Source: CAYLGY01 sp964383325 (GTDB taxonomy: Bacteria; Pseudomonadota; Alphaproteobacteria; Rhizobiales; Rhizobiaceae). From it: 23,722 nt of DNA. Under the pieces are notes generated by a model that ran no database searches, was not told where the DNA came from, and saw only the letters and a list, made by a program, of their open reading frames with translations. The DNA is taken from positions 1 to 23,722 of the forward strand of contig CAYLGY010000041.1 of the NCBI GenBank assembly GCA_964383325.1, read 5' to 3'. The first letter of the stretch is position 1. The number at the start of each line of letters is the position of its first letter. A program made the position numbers and the translations under genes. Positions 7,485 to 14,969 of this stretch are shown here, one piece after another.

Positions 7485-8444
7485 ATGAGATTCCCGATTC
7501 CCGCCCTCGCCCTCGCCCTCGCCCTCGCTACCATCGCGCTGTTCCTCGCCCTTGCCTACCCTGTCCAGGCGGCAGAGAGGGAACTGAAGGTGGTCGCATC
7601 GATCAAGCCGGTGCATTCCCTGGTTGCCGCCATACTGGGCCGGGCGCCGGATCTCATCCTGGACGGCGTCTCGTCGCCGCATCATGAAGGCCTGAAACCT
7701 TCGCATGCCGGCATGTTGCAGGATGCCGACATCGTCTTCTGGATCGGCCCGGAGATGGAAGCGTTCCTGGAAGGCCCGCTCGATACCATTGCGACCGGAG
7801 CGGTCGCCGTCGCGCTGATGGCGGATGACGCGGTCCGCAAGCTCCCCTACCGGGCTGCGGCAATCGAGGATCCCGGTCACGACGATCATGATCCTGATCC
7901 TCATCACGGGGAGCATGACCATCACGGGGTTGACGGGCATGTCTGGCTCGATCCGGGCAATGCCGCCGCAATGGCGGAGCGGATCGCAAAGGAGCTAGGG
8001 GCGCTGGATCCGGGCAATGCCGATACATATTCGGAAAATGCGAAGAACCTGGCGCAAGTGCTCGACGCGCTCGACCGGGAGATCGCGGAATGGATCGAAC
8101 CTGTGCGCGGCCAGCCCTATATCGTGTTTCACGACGCCTATCAGTATTTCGAGCGTCGCTACGGGCTGCGGCAGCCCGCCGTGATTGCCGTCAATCCGGA
8201 GGTTGCGCCGGGTGCGACGCGCATCCGCGCCCTGCGCAAGCGCATCGCGGATGCCGGCATAGGCTGCATCTTTTCCGAACCGCAACACGATCCGGGCCTG
8301 ATCGCCGTGCTGTCCGAAGGCATGGCGGTGAGGACAGGCGTGCTCGACCCGCTCGGTGCCCGCATCGAGAGCGGGCCGGAACACTATCCCCGCCTGTTGC
8401 GCGAACTGGCTTCCGCGCTCCGCGATTGTCTCGCGCAGCCATGA
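7485..8444 (+). CDS. znuA: Periplasmic zinc-binding protein ZnuA
   Basis: This is the 319-residue substrate-binding component of the zinc ABC transporter. A Sec signal peptide covers about residues 1-29 (hydrophobic ALALALALATIALFLALA, then VQA before AERELK). The first zinc ligand is in ASIKPVHSLVAA (His44). A histidine/aspartate-rich loop lies at about residues 128-150 (DHDPDPHHGEHDHHG), followed by GHVWLDPGNAAAMAERI. Further ligand regions are IVFHDAYQYFERRYGL and FSEPQHDPGL. The ATG at 7485 is chosen because the signal peptide starts there, although the frame is open to 7425. It faces znuC-znuB-zur across a likely Zur site. Confidence 0.95.
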   Translation: MRFPIPALALALALATIALFLALAYPVQAAERELKVVASIKPVHSLVAAILGRAPDLILDGVSSPHHEGLKPSHAGMLQDADIVFWIGPEMEAFLEGPLDTIATGAVAVALMADDAVRKLPYRAAAIEDPGHDDHDPDPHHGEHDHHGVDGHVWLDPGNAAAMAERIAKELGALDPGNADTYSENAKNLAQVLDALDREIAEWIEPVRGQPYIVFHDAYQYFERRYGLRQPAVIAVNPEVAPGATRIRALRKRIADAGIGCIFSEPQHDPGLIAVLSEGMAVRTGVLDPLGARIESGPEHYPRLLRELASALRDCLAQP

Positions 8445-8476
8445 TCCGGTGACGGGTCAGGTGCCGCAGGCCTCGA

Positions 8477-9442
8477 TCACGCCGGTTGTTCCAGGAAGGG
8501 CAGGTCGGGTCCGACCGGCACGATCCGGGTCGGATTGAGGGCCTTGATCGAATAATAGCCGCGCTTGATGTGGTCGATCCTGACCGTGCCCGCAATTCCC
8601 GGCAGGTGGTAGATGCGGCGGACATAGGCGCTGAGGAATGGGTAATCGGCGATCCGGCGCAGATTGCACTTGAACAGCCCGTAATAGGCCGCGTCGAACC
8701 GGACCAGTGTCACGAACAGCCGGATATCGGCCTCGGTCAGCCGGTCGGCGAGCAGATATTCGCGCCCGTCCGACAGCCGGTTTTCCAGGCTGTCCAGCGT
8801 TGCGAATAGTTCGGCGAAGGCTTCCTCATAGGCGATCTGCGTCGTGGCGAAGCCGGCTCGGTAGACGCCATTGTTCAGCTTCGGATAGATCTCCTCGTTC
8901 AGCGCATCGATCCGGGGCACAAGGTCGGCCGGATAGAGGTCGTATTCATCGCTGGCCAGCCTGCCGAAGCCCGAATTCATCATGCGCAGGATATCAGCCG
9001 ATTCATTGTTGACGATGGTCTGGCGGCGCTTGTCCCACAGGACCGGGACCGTCGCGCGGCCGGTATGGGCAGGGTCCGCCCGCGTGTAGATCTCGTGCAG
9101 ATAGGTCGCGCCATTGACCGGATCGGGCCCGGTTTCCGCATCCTTGCCGAAGCGCCAGCCCTGGTCGGTCGTTTCCGGTTCGACCGCCGTGAACGGGAGG
9201 ATGCCGCTCAGTCCCTTGAGCTCCCGGGCCATCAGCGTCCGGGAAGCCCAGGGGCAGATATAGGCGACGTAGAGATGGTAGCGGCCGGGCTCGGCGGCAA
9301 AGCCGCCTTCGCCTGTGGGGCCCGGCCTGCCGTCGGGCGTGATCCAGTTGCGGAAGCTGGAGATCTGGCGCACGAAGGCGCCCTTCTCGTCCTTTGCCTG
9401 CACCGGGTGCCAATCCTGGCTCCATTTGCCTTCGACCAGCAT
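8477..9442 (-). CDS. yqjG: Glutathionyl-hydroquinone reductase (xi-class GST, YqjG/ECM4 family)
   Basis: The 321-residue product matches the glutathionyl-hydroquinone reductase family. It has the N-terminal signature GRYHLYVAYICPWASRTLMA with catalytic Cys63 in CPW, a thioredoxin-like domain, and the C-terminal helical domain containing ADRLTEADIRLFVTLVRFDAAYYGLFKCN. These enzymes use glutathione to reduce glutathionyl-hydroquinones, recycling quinone conjugates in the cytoplasm. The ATG at 9442 is preceded by AAAGGAG; the frame stays open further upstream but that part looks non-coding. It is the last gene of a leftward group with a CatE-like dioxygenase and a DoxX protein, comparable to yqjF-yqjG in Escherichia coli. 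Confidence 0.92.
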   Translation of the reverse strand: MLVEGKWSQDWHPVQAKDEKGAFVRQISSFRNWITPDGRPGPTGEGGFAAEPGRYHLYVAYICPWASRTLMARELKGLSGILPFTAVEPETTDQGWRFGKDAETGPDPVNGATYLHEIYTRADPAHTGRATVPVLWDKRRQTIVNNESADILRMMNSGFGRLASDEYDLYPADLVPRIDALNEEIYPKLNNGVYRAGFATTQIAYEEAFAELFATLDSLENRLSDGREYLLADRLTEADIRLFVTLVRFDAAYYGLFKCNLRRIADYPFLSAYVRRIYHLPGIAGTVRIDHIKRGYYSIKALNPTRIVPVGPDLPFLEQPA

Positions 9443-9527
9443 TGCGTTTCTCCTTTGCGCTGCGCCCTGCGAGGACGCACGCTGCTTCCTGGCGATGATG
9501 CGTCCGCGGCGACGCGCGGCGCTTCTT

Positions 9528-10394
9528 CTACGAATGTACGAGGGTGAGTTTCGTGCCCCAGGGGTCGCGCAGGCTTGCACCCGCCGCATGATCCTCGATC
9601 CGAACTGCCGCTGCTGCCGCGCGTTCCCGAATTGCGGCAAGCATTGCCGGATCGCGCAGCCTGAGCGTCACTTCGGCCAGTCCGGCCATGTGTTCCGGCG
9701 TCACGCCCGCATTGCGGCTGTTCCAGATATTGCCGGCAAGCTGGTGGTGATAGCCACCGCTGCCGAAGAACTTCGCGCCGGGATAGTCGAGCATCAGATC
9801 GAAGCCGAGCACGCCGGCATAGAAGGTCTGCGCCTTTGCCGTGTCGCCGACCTTGAGGTGCACATGGCCGATGAGCCCGGTCTCCGGGAAGCCGTTCCAT
9901 TTCCCGTCGCCCGCCTCCTGGAGCAGGCCCTCGACATCGAGCGGATCGGTGGACATCCGGATCTTGCCATCCGGTGAGGTCCACATGGCCGGCGGTCGGT
10001 CAGCATAGACCTCGATGCCATTGCCTTCCGGATCGGCAAGATAGATGGCCTCGCTCACAATATGGTCCGAGGCGCCCTGCAGGGGCACGCGGTTTTCGAT
10101 GACATGCATGAGCCAGCGCGCCAGATCCGCCCGCCCCGGCAGAAGGAATGCGGTATGGAAGAGGCCGGCGGCGCGTGGATCGTGCGGCGCCAGCGACGAA
10201 TCGGCATCGAGGAGCAGCAGGGGCCGGTCCCCGACGCCGAGCACGGCCCTGGACCCCGACGATTCGAGCACCTGAAGCCCCATGACGCGCTGGTAGAATT
10301 CGGAGACGCGATCGAGCTCACGGACACGCAAGCGCACCGTCTCGACATGGATCGGCGACGACCGGAGGTTAAATTCCTGCGGATTCTGGTTCAT
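9528..10394 (-). CDS. catE: VOC-superfamily ring-cleavage dioxygenase, CatE-like
   Basis: The 288-residue product has two tandem vicinal-oxygen-chelate (glyoxalase/extradiol dioxygenase) modules, about residues 15-125 and 165-288. Features include VETVRLRVRELDRVSEFYQR, HTAFLLPGRADLARWL, ASDHIVSEAIYLADPEGNG, GHVHLKVGDTAKAQTFYAG and GGYHHQLAGNIWNSRNAG. This pattern resembles the catechol-2,3-dioxygenase CatE of Bacillus subtilis. The second module ends in DPWGTKLTLVHS, where the usual metal-binding Glu of a D-x-x-G-x-x-(I/L)-E ending is Thr, so the metal site should be modelled. GGAG sits seven bases before the ATG at 10394. Neighbours are DoxX and glutathionyl-hydroquinone reductase, consistent with catechol/quinone detoxification. 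Confidence 0.82.
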   Translation of the reverse strand: MNQNPQEFNLRSSPIHVETVRLRVRELDRVSEFYQRVMGLQVLESSGSRAVLGVGDRPLLLLDADSSLAPHDPRAAGLFHTAFLLPGRADLARWLMHVIENRVPLQGASDHIVSEAIYLADPEGNGIEVYADRPPAMWTSPDGKIRMSTDPLDVEGLLQEAGDGKWNGFPETGLIGHVHLKVGDTAKAQTFYAGVLGFDLMLDYPGAKFFGSGGYHHQLAGNIWNSRNAGVTPEHMAGLAEVTLRLRDPAMLAAIRERAAAAAVRIEDHAAGASLRDPWGTKLTLVHS

Positions 10395-10455
10395 CTGTCT
10401 GCTCCGGATCTGGCCGGAGCACGCATGCGCTCCGGCTGGGTGAAGTTTCGCAAGG

Positions 10456-10908
10456 TCAGTTCCGCTCCCGGCTGAGGGCATAGGCCCCGCTGCCGAGCAG
10501 CGCCTGCACGACCATCACGACGGCCCAGAATGCAGGGAATTCCCAGCCACCGCCTTCATTGGAGAAGAAGAATCCGGCGGCGCCATGCGGCACATAGATC
10601 GAGCCGAGCAGGATCGGGACCAGCGCTAGCGAGACCGTGCGGGTCCAGACGCCGAGGATCAGCGCAATGCCGCCGAAGAGTTCGGCCGCGATGACCAGAT
10701 AGGCAAGCGGGCCGGGCAGGCCGAGACTGGCAAAATAGCCGACCGTGCCCGCAGGGGTGAAGATGAACAGCTTCAGGCCGGCATGGGCGAGAAAGAGCAG
10801 CCCGGTCGAGACGCGCAGGATCAGCGCGGCAAGTTCGGCATTCGAAACGCCAGCAAGAAGGTTTTGCGACAGGGATCCGGCGGACCGGGAAATCGTGATA
10901 TCGGACAT
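10456..10908 (-). CDS. DoxX-family membrane protein
   Basis: This is a 150-residue integral membrane protein of the DoxX family with four hydrophobic segments: LILRVSTGLLFLAHAGLKLF; LAYLVIAAELFGGIALILGVW; VSLALVPILLGSIYV; and FPAFWAVVMVVQALLGSGAYAL. The start is the ATG at 10908, preceded by GGAGG. CatD and MhqP of Bacillus and YqjF of E. coli are DoxX proteins paired with quinone-detoxifying enzymes, and this one is followed 61 bases later by a CatE-like gene and then a YqjG-like reductase. It may supply a membrane quinone-reduction function, but DoxX biochemistry is poorly defined. Confidence 0.87.
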   Translation of the reverse strand: MSDITISRSAGSLSQNLLAGVSNAELAALILRVSTGLLFLAHAGLKLFIFTPAGTVGYFASLGLPGPLAYLVIAAELFGGIALILGVWTRTVSLALVPILLGSIYVPHGAAGFFFSNEGGGWEFPAFWAVVMVVQALLGSGAYALSRERN

Positions 10909-10946
10909 TGAAGCCTCCATTGACAATCTGAATGAACCCAAGATGG

Positions 10947-10966
10947 ATCACTTCAACGCAAATGAT
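10947..10966. promoter_or_regulatory. Possible LysR-type operator upstream of the doxX gene
   Basis: In the 97 bases between the LysR gene and the DoxX gene there is a dyad ATCAC...ATGAT (10947-10966), which contains a T-N11-A core on the minus strand. LysR-type regulators commonly bind such sites. The position just upstream of the leftward DoxX transcript fits, but the match is loose and the call is tentative. Confidence 0.3.
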
Positions 10967-11005
10967 AATCCGGGCGCGAGGAAGAGGATTGCATCCGGAA
11001 TGGAA

Positions 11006-11908
11006 TCAATCCACAGCCTCCCTTCGCCGGAACCTGTCCACGAGGAAATCGATCAGGACGCGAACCTTGGCGGCCAGGTGGCGGGAGTGCGGGTAGAGCG
11101 CATGAATGGCATAGGGTTGCGTCTCGTGATCGACGAGCACCCGGCGCACCTTCGCCGATGCGATTGCCTCGCTGGCGACGAAGTCGGGCACGCAAGCCAG
11201 TCCGAGGCCGGCAATGGCCGCGCCGAGACAGGCTTCGGCATTTGAGTATCGGATCCGTCCCGAGACGGGTACGTAAATCTCCTGGCCGCCCGCATCCCGA
11301 AAGGGCCATCGGTCCGGCTCGCGGAAATTGGCATCGCGGATACACTCATGGCTGCGCAGATCCTCTGGCCGCAACGGTTCGCCGCGTGCAGCCAGATAGG
11401 CGGCCGAGCCGACGACAAGAATGCGCGCATCGCATAGCCGGCGCGCCACGAGGCTGGAATCGTCCGGCCTGCCGACCCGGATCGCAAGATCGTAGCCCTC
11501 ATCCACCAGGTTCACGAGCCTGTCGGAAAAATTCACATCCAGCTCGATCTGCGGAAATTGCTGCGCGAAGAGATTGAGAGCCGGCGCCAGCTCGACGACA
11601 CCGAAGGTCAGCGGCGCGGTGATCCGGATGCGGCCGCGCGGCATCTGGGCCTGGTTGCGCACGGATTGGTCCAGCGCGTCAAGCTGTTCGAGCAGGTCGC
11701 GCACCCGCTCGAAATAGGCCAACCCGGCCTCTGTGGGCGAAACGGCCCGCGTCGTGCGGTTGAGCAGGCGTACGCCCAGCTCGGCCTCAAGGCGCGACAC
11801 CAGCTTCGAGGCCTGCCCGGAACTGGTTCCCAGCCTTTCCGCCGCCGCAGTGAAGCTGCCGGCTTCCAGGACAGCGACAAACATCCGGTCGCAGGCGAGC
11901 CGGTCCAT
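11006..11908 (-). CDS. LysR-family transcriptional regulator of the quinone-detoxification cluster
   Basis: This is a 300-residue LysR-type regulator. The winged helix-turn-helix occupies residues 1-60 (RMFVAVLEAGSFTAAAERLG, then LVSRLEAELGVRLLNRTTRAV). The effector domain runs from about residue 85, with RGRIRITAPLTFGVVELAPAL and SDRLVNLVDEGYDLAIRVG. The ATG at 11908 gives the canonical LysR N-terminus; upstream codons run into the tRNA region. It lies directly upstream of the DoxX, CatE-like and GS-hydroquinone reductase genes on the same strand, so it probably senses a quinone or aromatic electrophile and controls them. No effector can be predicted from the sequence. Confidence 0.9.
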   Translation of the reverse strand: MDRLACDRMFVAVLEAGSFTAAAERLGTSSGQASKLVSRLEAELGVRLLNRTTRAVSPTEAGLAYFERVRDLLEQLDALDQSVRNQAQMPRGRIRITAPLTFGVVELAPALNLFAQQFPQIELDVNFSDRLVNLVDEGYDLAIRVGRPDDSSLVARRLCDARILVVGSAAYLAARGEPLRPEDLRSHECIRDANFREPDRWPFRDAGGQEIYVPVSGRIRYSNAEACLGAAIAGLGLACVPDFVASEAIASAKVRRVLVDHETQPYAIHALYPHSRHLAAKVRVLIDFLVDRFRRREAVD

Positions 11909-12067
11909 GGCAAACCCCTGTTGGTTCCAATATGTTGCCCTTGCCCAGCAAACGCCAGGAGCGTGGAGGGCGTCAAGAGCGCGCGCCGGACAGGACGTGG
12001 AGAGAGCGGCAAACCGGACGCCCGAATCGGTCCACGGCACGCATAACATGCTGATATCGCGATACAA

Positions 12068-12144
12068 TGGTGGGCCCGGAGGGACTCGAACCCCCAACCA
12101 AGCGGTTATGAGCCGCCGGCTCTGACCAGTTGAGCTACAGGCCC
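12068..12144 (-). tRNA. tRNA-Ile2 (anticodon CAU, lysidine-modified)
   Basis: This 77-base tRNA is on the minus strand with encoded CCA (12068-12070). The acceptor stem GGGCCTG pairs with CGGGCCC through one G-U. The D-arm begins TAGCTCAACTGG, the anticodon loop is CTCATAA with anticodon CAT, and the T-arm carries GGTTCGAGTCC. The overall sequence matches the minor isoleucine tRNA, whose C34 is converted to lysidine by TilS to read AUA, and not elongator or initiator tRNA-Met. Confidence 0.93.
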
Positions 12145-12452
12145 CCGAAGGGGAAATTTGCGCAAGATCCCGGAAAATGGACCCTGCCTTCCGGAAAAGA
12201 GCATGCGCAAACAAGATGTTAGAGCATGATCCCGATTCGACCGGACGGTATCATGGTCTAGTGCCTTTTCCGTGCAGGCACAAGTGCACTGTCACGTCCC
12301 GCCGCGATTTCCCCCGGACTGGCGCGCCGCTTGCCGATGTGCCCATGCCTCGCTTCGACATTCGTGTAAAGGAAATCTCTACGCCGGCGGATTTCATGCT
12401 GCCACAATCTACTCTAGAATGAAGTATCATTCGAAACACTCCGGAGTCTGCA
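12145..12452. other. Intergenic region between tRNA-Ile2 and the SIMPL-domain gene
   Basis: No convincing gene is seen in these 308 bases. Short open frames exist on both strands but lack a ribosome binding site and family resemblance. The region holds a palindromic repeat (12220-12260) and must contain the promoters of the leftward tRNA and the rightward SIMPL gene; no confident -35/-10 pair was identified. Confidence 0.6.
12220..12260. repeat. Diverged copy of the rhizobial GAGCATGAT palindromic repeat
   Basis: TAGAGCATGAT (12220-12230) and ATCATGGTCTA (12250-12260) are inverted arms with one mismatch, separated by 19 bases. The left end TTAGAGCATGATCCCGA matches, from memory, the start of a short palindromic repeat scattered through many Rhizobiales genomes, whose right end reads ATCATGCTC. 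This copy has a shortened, diverged interior. It supports the taxonomic placement and is probably a relic. Confidence 0.6.
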
Positions 12453-13187
12453 ATGAAGATTGCCGCGCTGCTCACTGCCCTGACGCTTGCTGTCGCCAGC
12501 ACGCCTGCCCTGTCGGAAGGTCGCGGTCCACGGATCGAGGTCACCGGAATCGGCGAGGCGAAGCTGGCGCCGGATATGGCGCATGTCACCCTTTCCGTCA
12601 CCCGGGAGGGGAAATCGGCGCGTGCTGCTCTCGATGAGAACAATGCAGCCATGGCGGCCGTGCTTGCAGCCATGCGCGAGGAAGGCATCGCCGATCGCGA
12701 CCTGCAGACTTCCGGTTTCAATATCCAGCCGCAAATGGTCTATCCGGACCAGAACAATCGCGACGAGTCGCCGCGAATCGTCGGCTATACAGTGACCAAC
12801 AGCCTGACGGTGCGGGTGCGTGACCTTGCCCGCCTTGGAGCCATTCTCGATCTGGCGGTGGATCTTGGCGTCAATCGTGACGGCGGCATCTCCTTCACCC
12901 ATTCCGATCCTTCCCAGGCGATCGAGGATGCAAGGACGGCAGCCGTGAAGGATGCGCTGCGGCGCGCCCGGACCTTGGCCGAGGCGGCGGGCGGCAGGCT
13001 CGGCGAGGTGATCTCCATTACCGAACACGCCCCGTCTTCAGGCCCGCGCCCGATGATGCGGCTCGAAGCGGCAGCAGCCCCCTATGCCGATGCAGTGCCG
13101 CTGGCCGCTGGCGAGAACAGCTACAATGTCCTCGTCACCGGCGTTTTCCGCTACGAGGGCGGCAAGGAAGAAGGATCACGCGACTGA
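12453..13187 (+). CDS. SIMPL-domain (DUF541) periplasmic protein
   Basis: The product is a 244-residue exported protein. A signal peptide covers about residues 1-21 (MKIAALLTALTLAVASTPAL). The SIMPL/DUF541 domain fills the rest: IEVTGIGEAKLAPDMAHVTL, then AAVLAAMREEGIADRDLQTS, GYTVTNSLTVRVRDL and the terminal NSYNVLVTGVFRYE. Members of this family are periplasmic or outer-membrane proteins (BP26/OMP28 of Brucella, YggE of E. coli) linked to envelope and oxidative stress but without a defined biochemical activity. GGAG precedes the ATG. It converges with the next gene across a GC-rich hairpin. Confidence 0.9.
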   Translation: MKIAALLTALTLAVASTPALSEGRGPRIEVTGIGEAKLAPDMAHVTLSVTREGKSARAALDENNAAMAAVLAAMREEGIADRDLQTSGFNIQPQMVYPDQNNRDESPRIVGYTVTNSLTVRVRDLARLGAILDLAVDLGVNRDGGISFTHSDPSQAIEDARTAAVKDALRRARTLAEAAGGRLGEVISITEHAPSSGPRPMMRLEAAAAPYADAVPLAAGENSYNVLVTGVFRYEGGKEEGSRD

Positions 13188-13195
13188 GGCCAGCC

Positions 13196-13214
13196 GGCGG
13201 CGGAATCCGCCGCC
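13196..13214. terminator. GC-rich hairpin between convergent genes
   Basis: GGCGGCGG (13196-13203) and CCGCCGCC (13207-13214) form a perfect 8-bp stem with loop AAT, in the 40 bases separating the converging SIMPL and small secreted protein genes. No T-run follows on either strand, so termination activity is only inferred from position and stability. Confidence 0.45.
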
Positions 13215-13227
13215 GCAAGCGCCGGCA

Positions 13228-13584
13228 TCAGCGCAGCACCGGGCAGCCCGGAGCGCGGGCAAACAGTACCCGGACATGATGGCCGCGTGCCCGGCCGCTG
13301 ACCGAGATGTTGCGGTGCGAGACGCGCTGCACGCGTGCGTGGCGGACGCCCATTCGTCCGGCCTTGCTGACGGCCTGCCCCGGCGTGCAGGCGCGGTGGC
13401 GCGGTCCGTGCCAATGTCCATGCCGACCCGCATGGCCGCGATCGCGAACCTGGATGGCAAATCCTGCCTGGCCATTGCCGGCGCGAATTACCAGGCTGTC
13501 GGCCGATGCGGTCGTGGCAAGCGGGGCGGCCGCGCCGAGGCCGAGCAGGGCTGAGAGGGCGATATTCCGGATAAGCTTCAACAT
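13228..13584 (-). CDS. Small basic secreted protein of unknown function
   Basis: The product is a predicted 118-residue exported protein. A hydrophobic signal peptide (IALSALLGLGAAAPLATTASA) is followed by a histidine/arginine-rich stretch (HAGRHGHWHGPRHRACTPGQ) and a conserved-looking tail ending APGCPVLR, with cysteines in CTPG and GCP that could form a disulfide. AAGGAG ends directly at the first ATG (13590) and lies six bases before a second ATG at 13584, so 13584 is preferred. Similar short His/Arg-rich exported proteins are recalled from Rhizobiales, but no function is known to me. A metal- or surface-binding role is speculative. Confidence 0.7.
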   Translation of the reverse strand: MLKLIRNIALSALLGLGAAAPLATTASADSLVIRAGNGQAGFAIQVRDRGHAGRHGHWHGPRHRACTPGQAVSKAGRMGVRHARVQRVSHRNISVSGRARGHHVRVLFARAPGCPVLR

Positions 13585-13760
13585 TTCCATCTCCTTCGAT
13601 TGGACCTGGATTGCAATGTCGCCAAAGCGATACCGGGAGTTATGAAGGAGCGGACCTGAACCGGGCGGGAACCGGTCGTTCAGATATCGTTAATATAAAC
13701 ATTTGCAAGGCGCGGCGGCGGTGCCACTCGCCCAGCCCCGTCCTTGCATGAAGAAAGGCG

Positions 13761-14117
13761 CTATTGCGGGAAATTGCAGCAGGTCACGCGCTCGATCCGT
13801 CCGCCGGAAATGGCGAAGAACATGCCTGCATTGACCGAAATACGGGGCGCATCCCCCGTTTCGCGCCGCAGGGTGAACTCTGCCGCGCCGCGCGTGCCGT
13901 CCTCCGTAGTCATCAGTGCAATGTCGGACAAGCTTTCACGCCCGGCGCGCCGGCCTTCCGCCAGCCACCAGCGAAACTGCTCGCGCCCGATCTGCCGCTC
14001 GCCGGAGGGCGGATCGAGGACCGCATCCTCTGCCAGAAGCTCCAGCGCTGCGGTCCAGTCGGACTGGTTCAATGCGGCAAGGAACTGTTCCATCAGGCGG
14101 ATTGCAGCGGCGCTCAT
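13761..14117 (-). CDS. NTF2-like/SnoaL-fold protein
   Basis: The 118-residue product matches the nuclear transport factor 2-like cone fold: MEQFLAALNQSDWTAALELL, then AEDAVLDPPSGERQIGREQF, and a C-terminal strand GGRIERVTCCNFPQ. The ATG at 14117 overlaps the stop of the upstream cysteine-cluster gene (ATGA), so the two are co-translated. The fold is used by enzymes and binding proteins alike and gives no substrate. The last residues include a Cys-Cys pair. Confidence 0.8.
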   Translation of the reverse strand: MSAAAIRLMEQFLAALNQSDWTAALELLAEDAVLDPPSGERQIGREQFRWWLAEGRRAGRESLSDIALMTTEDGTRGAAEFTLRRETGDAPRISVNAGMFFAISGGRIERVTCCNFPQ

Positions 14118-14560
14118 GGTTCTTCCTCCAGGATGTAATCGAGATAGTCTTCCTCGTTTGCCAGCTCTGTCTCCAGCGCCTCTACCCTGCCCCGGATCGA
14201 AATTCCGGCCTGATGGACCGTTTCCGGATCTCCGGAAACCAGCGGATGCCACCATTCGAGATCATGGCCTTCGGAAAGAAGGCGATAGGCGCAGGTCGCC
14301 GGCAGCCAGGAAAGCGTCGTCACCTTTTCCGGCGTGAGCAGAACGCAATCCGGCACCTGCTGTTGCCGGTTGGGATAGTCGCTGCAGCGACAGGTTTGCG
14401 GATCAAACAGGCGACAGGCGACCGAAGTCCAGTGGATCTCGCCCGTATCCATATCCTCCAGCTTGCACAGGCAGCATTTGCCGCAGCCGTCGCACAGGCT
14501 TTCCCACTCCGCCTGCGTCATCTCGTCGAGTTTCTTGGTTTTCCAGAAGGGTGCCGTCAT
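14114..14560 (-). CDS. YcgN/UPF0260-family cysteine-cluster protein
   Basis: The 148-residue protein is rich in cysteines in the pattern CDGCGKCCLCK, then ACRLFDPQTCRCSDY and DCVLL, the signature of the YcgN-like (UPF0260) cysteine-cluster family. A metal or Fe-S centre is likely from the ligand spacing, but the cellular role is not established. The ATG at 14560 gives the typical N-terminus (FWKTKKLDEMTQAEWESLC). Its stop overlaps the start of the NTF2-like gene, forming a two-gene operon. Confidence 0.88.
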   Translation of the reverse strand: MTAPFWKTKKLDEMTQAEWESLCDGCGKCCLCKLEDMDTGEIHWTSVACRLFDPQTCRCSDYPNRQQQVPDCVLLTPEKVTTLSWLPATCAYRLLSEGHDLEWWHPLVSGDPETVHQAGISIRGRVEALETELANEEDYLDYILEEEP

Positions 14561-14681
14561 GCAACACCCATTGCCTGAGCTGCGTCACGGGTCAAGCTCA
14601 AACGTGGCGCGCCAACTTCCCTTGCCGGCTCAATCCTTTCCGGCTTGCCCTTGAATCGCCTTGCCATCGGCGAGACCTGAA

Positions 14682-14712
14682 AAGAGACCGGCCCCGACTT
14701 CCGGAGCCGGTC
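14682..14712 (-). terminator. Rho-independent terminator of the DUF1344 gene
   Basis: On the minus strand, GACCGGC (14706-14712) pairs with GCCGGTC (14686-14692), and the stem continues past one mismatch with three more pairs to a 5-base loop. The sequence then runs into TCTTTTC. It sits 18 bases after the DUF1344 stop codon. Confidence 0.75.
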
Positions 14713-14729
14713 ATCGCAGCCGTGGCTGG

Positions 14730-14969
14730 TTAGTTCTTGGTTACCGCCGTGGCGACCGTCGTGCCGTCCTCGAAGGTGATCGTCACGGAATCGCCTTCCG
14801 CCAGTTCCTCGATGGCCACGCCTTCCGCTGCAGTGTAGCTTGTGCCATCCGCGAGACTGATGGTGCGCGTAACCGGATCGACGGACTGAACCTGACCGGC
14901 AACCTCGCCGGCGAGGGCAGAAGCGGTAAAGGCAGCCAGGGCTGCGATCGAAACGAACACTTTCTTCAT
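14730..14969 (-). CDS. DUF1344 small exported protein
   Basis: This is a 79-residue protein with an N-terminal signal peptide (MKKVFVSIAALAAFTASALA, cleavage probably before GEVAG). The mature part is short and beta-rich: GQVQSVDPVTRTISLADGTS, then EELAEGDSVTITFEDGT. This is the DUF1344 pattern, common in Rhizobiales and of unknown function. GGAG lies upstream of the ATG at 14969, a clear terminator follows, and a long AT-rich region with dyad sites precedes it, so it is probably a single-gene, regulated unit. Confidence 0.82.
   Translation of the reverse strand: MKKVFVSIAALAAFTASALAGEVAGQVQSVDPVTRTISLADGTSYTAAEGVAIEELAEGDSVTITFEDGTTVATAVTKN

Noticed and set aside
12068..12144. tRNA with CAT anticodon read as tRNA-Met
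   Set aside because: Acceptor stem, anticodon stem and overall sequence match the minor tRNA-Ile2 with lysidine at C34, not initiator or elongator tRNA-Met.
12177..12422. Short plus-strand open frame of 81 codons between the tRNA and the SIMPL gene
   Set aside because: It has no ribosome binding site, covers the palindromic repeat and has no protein-like pattern.
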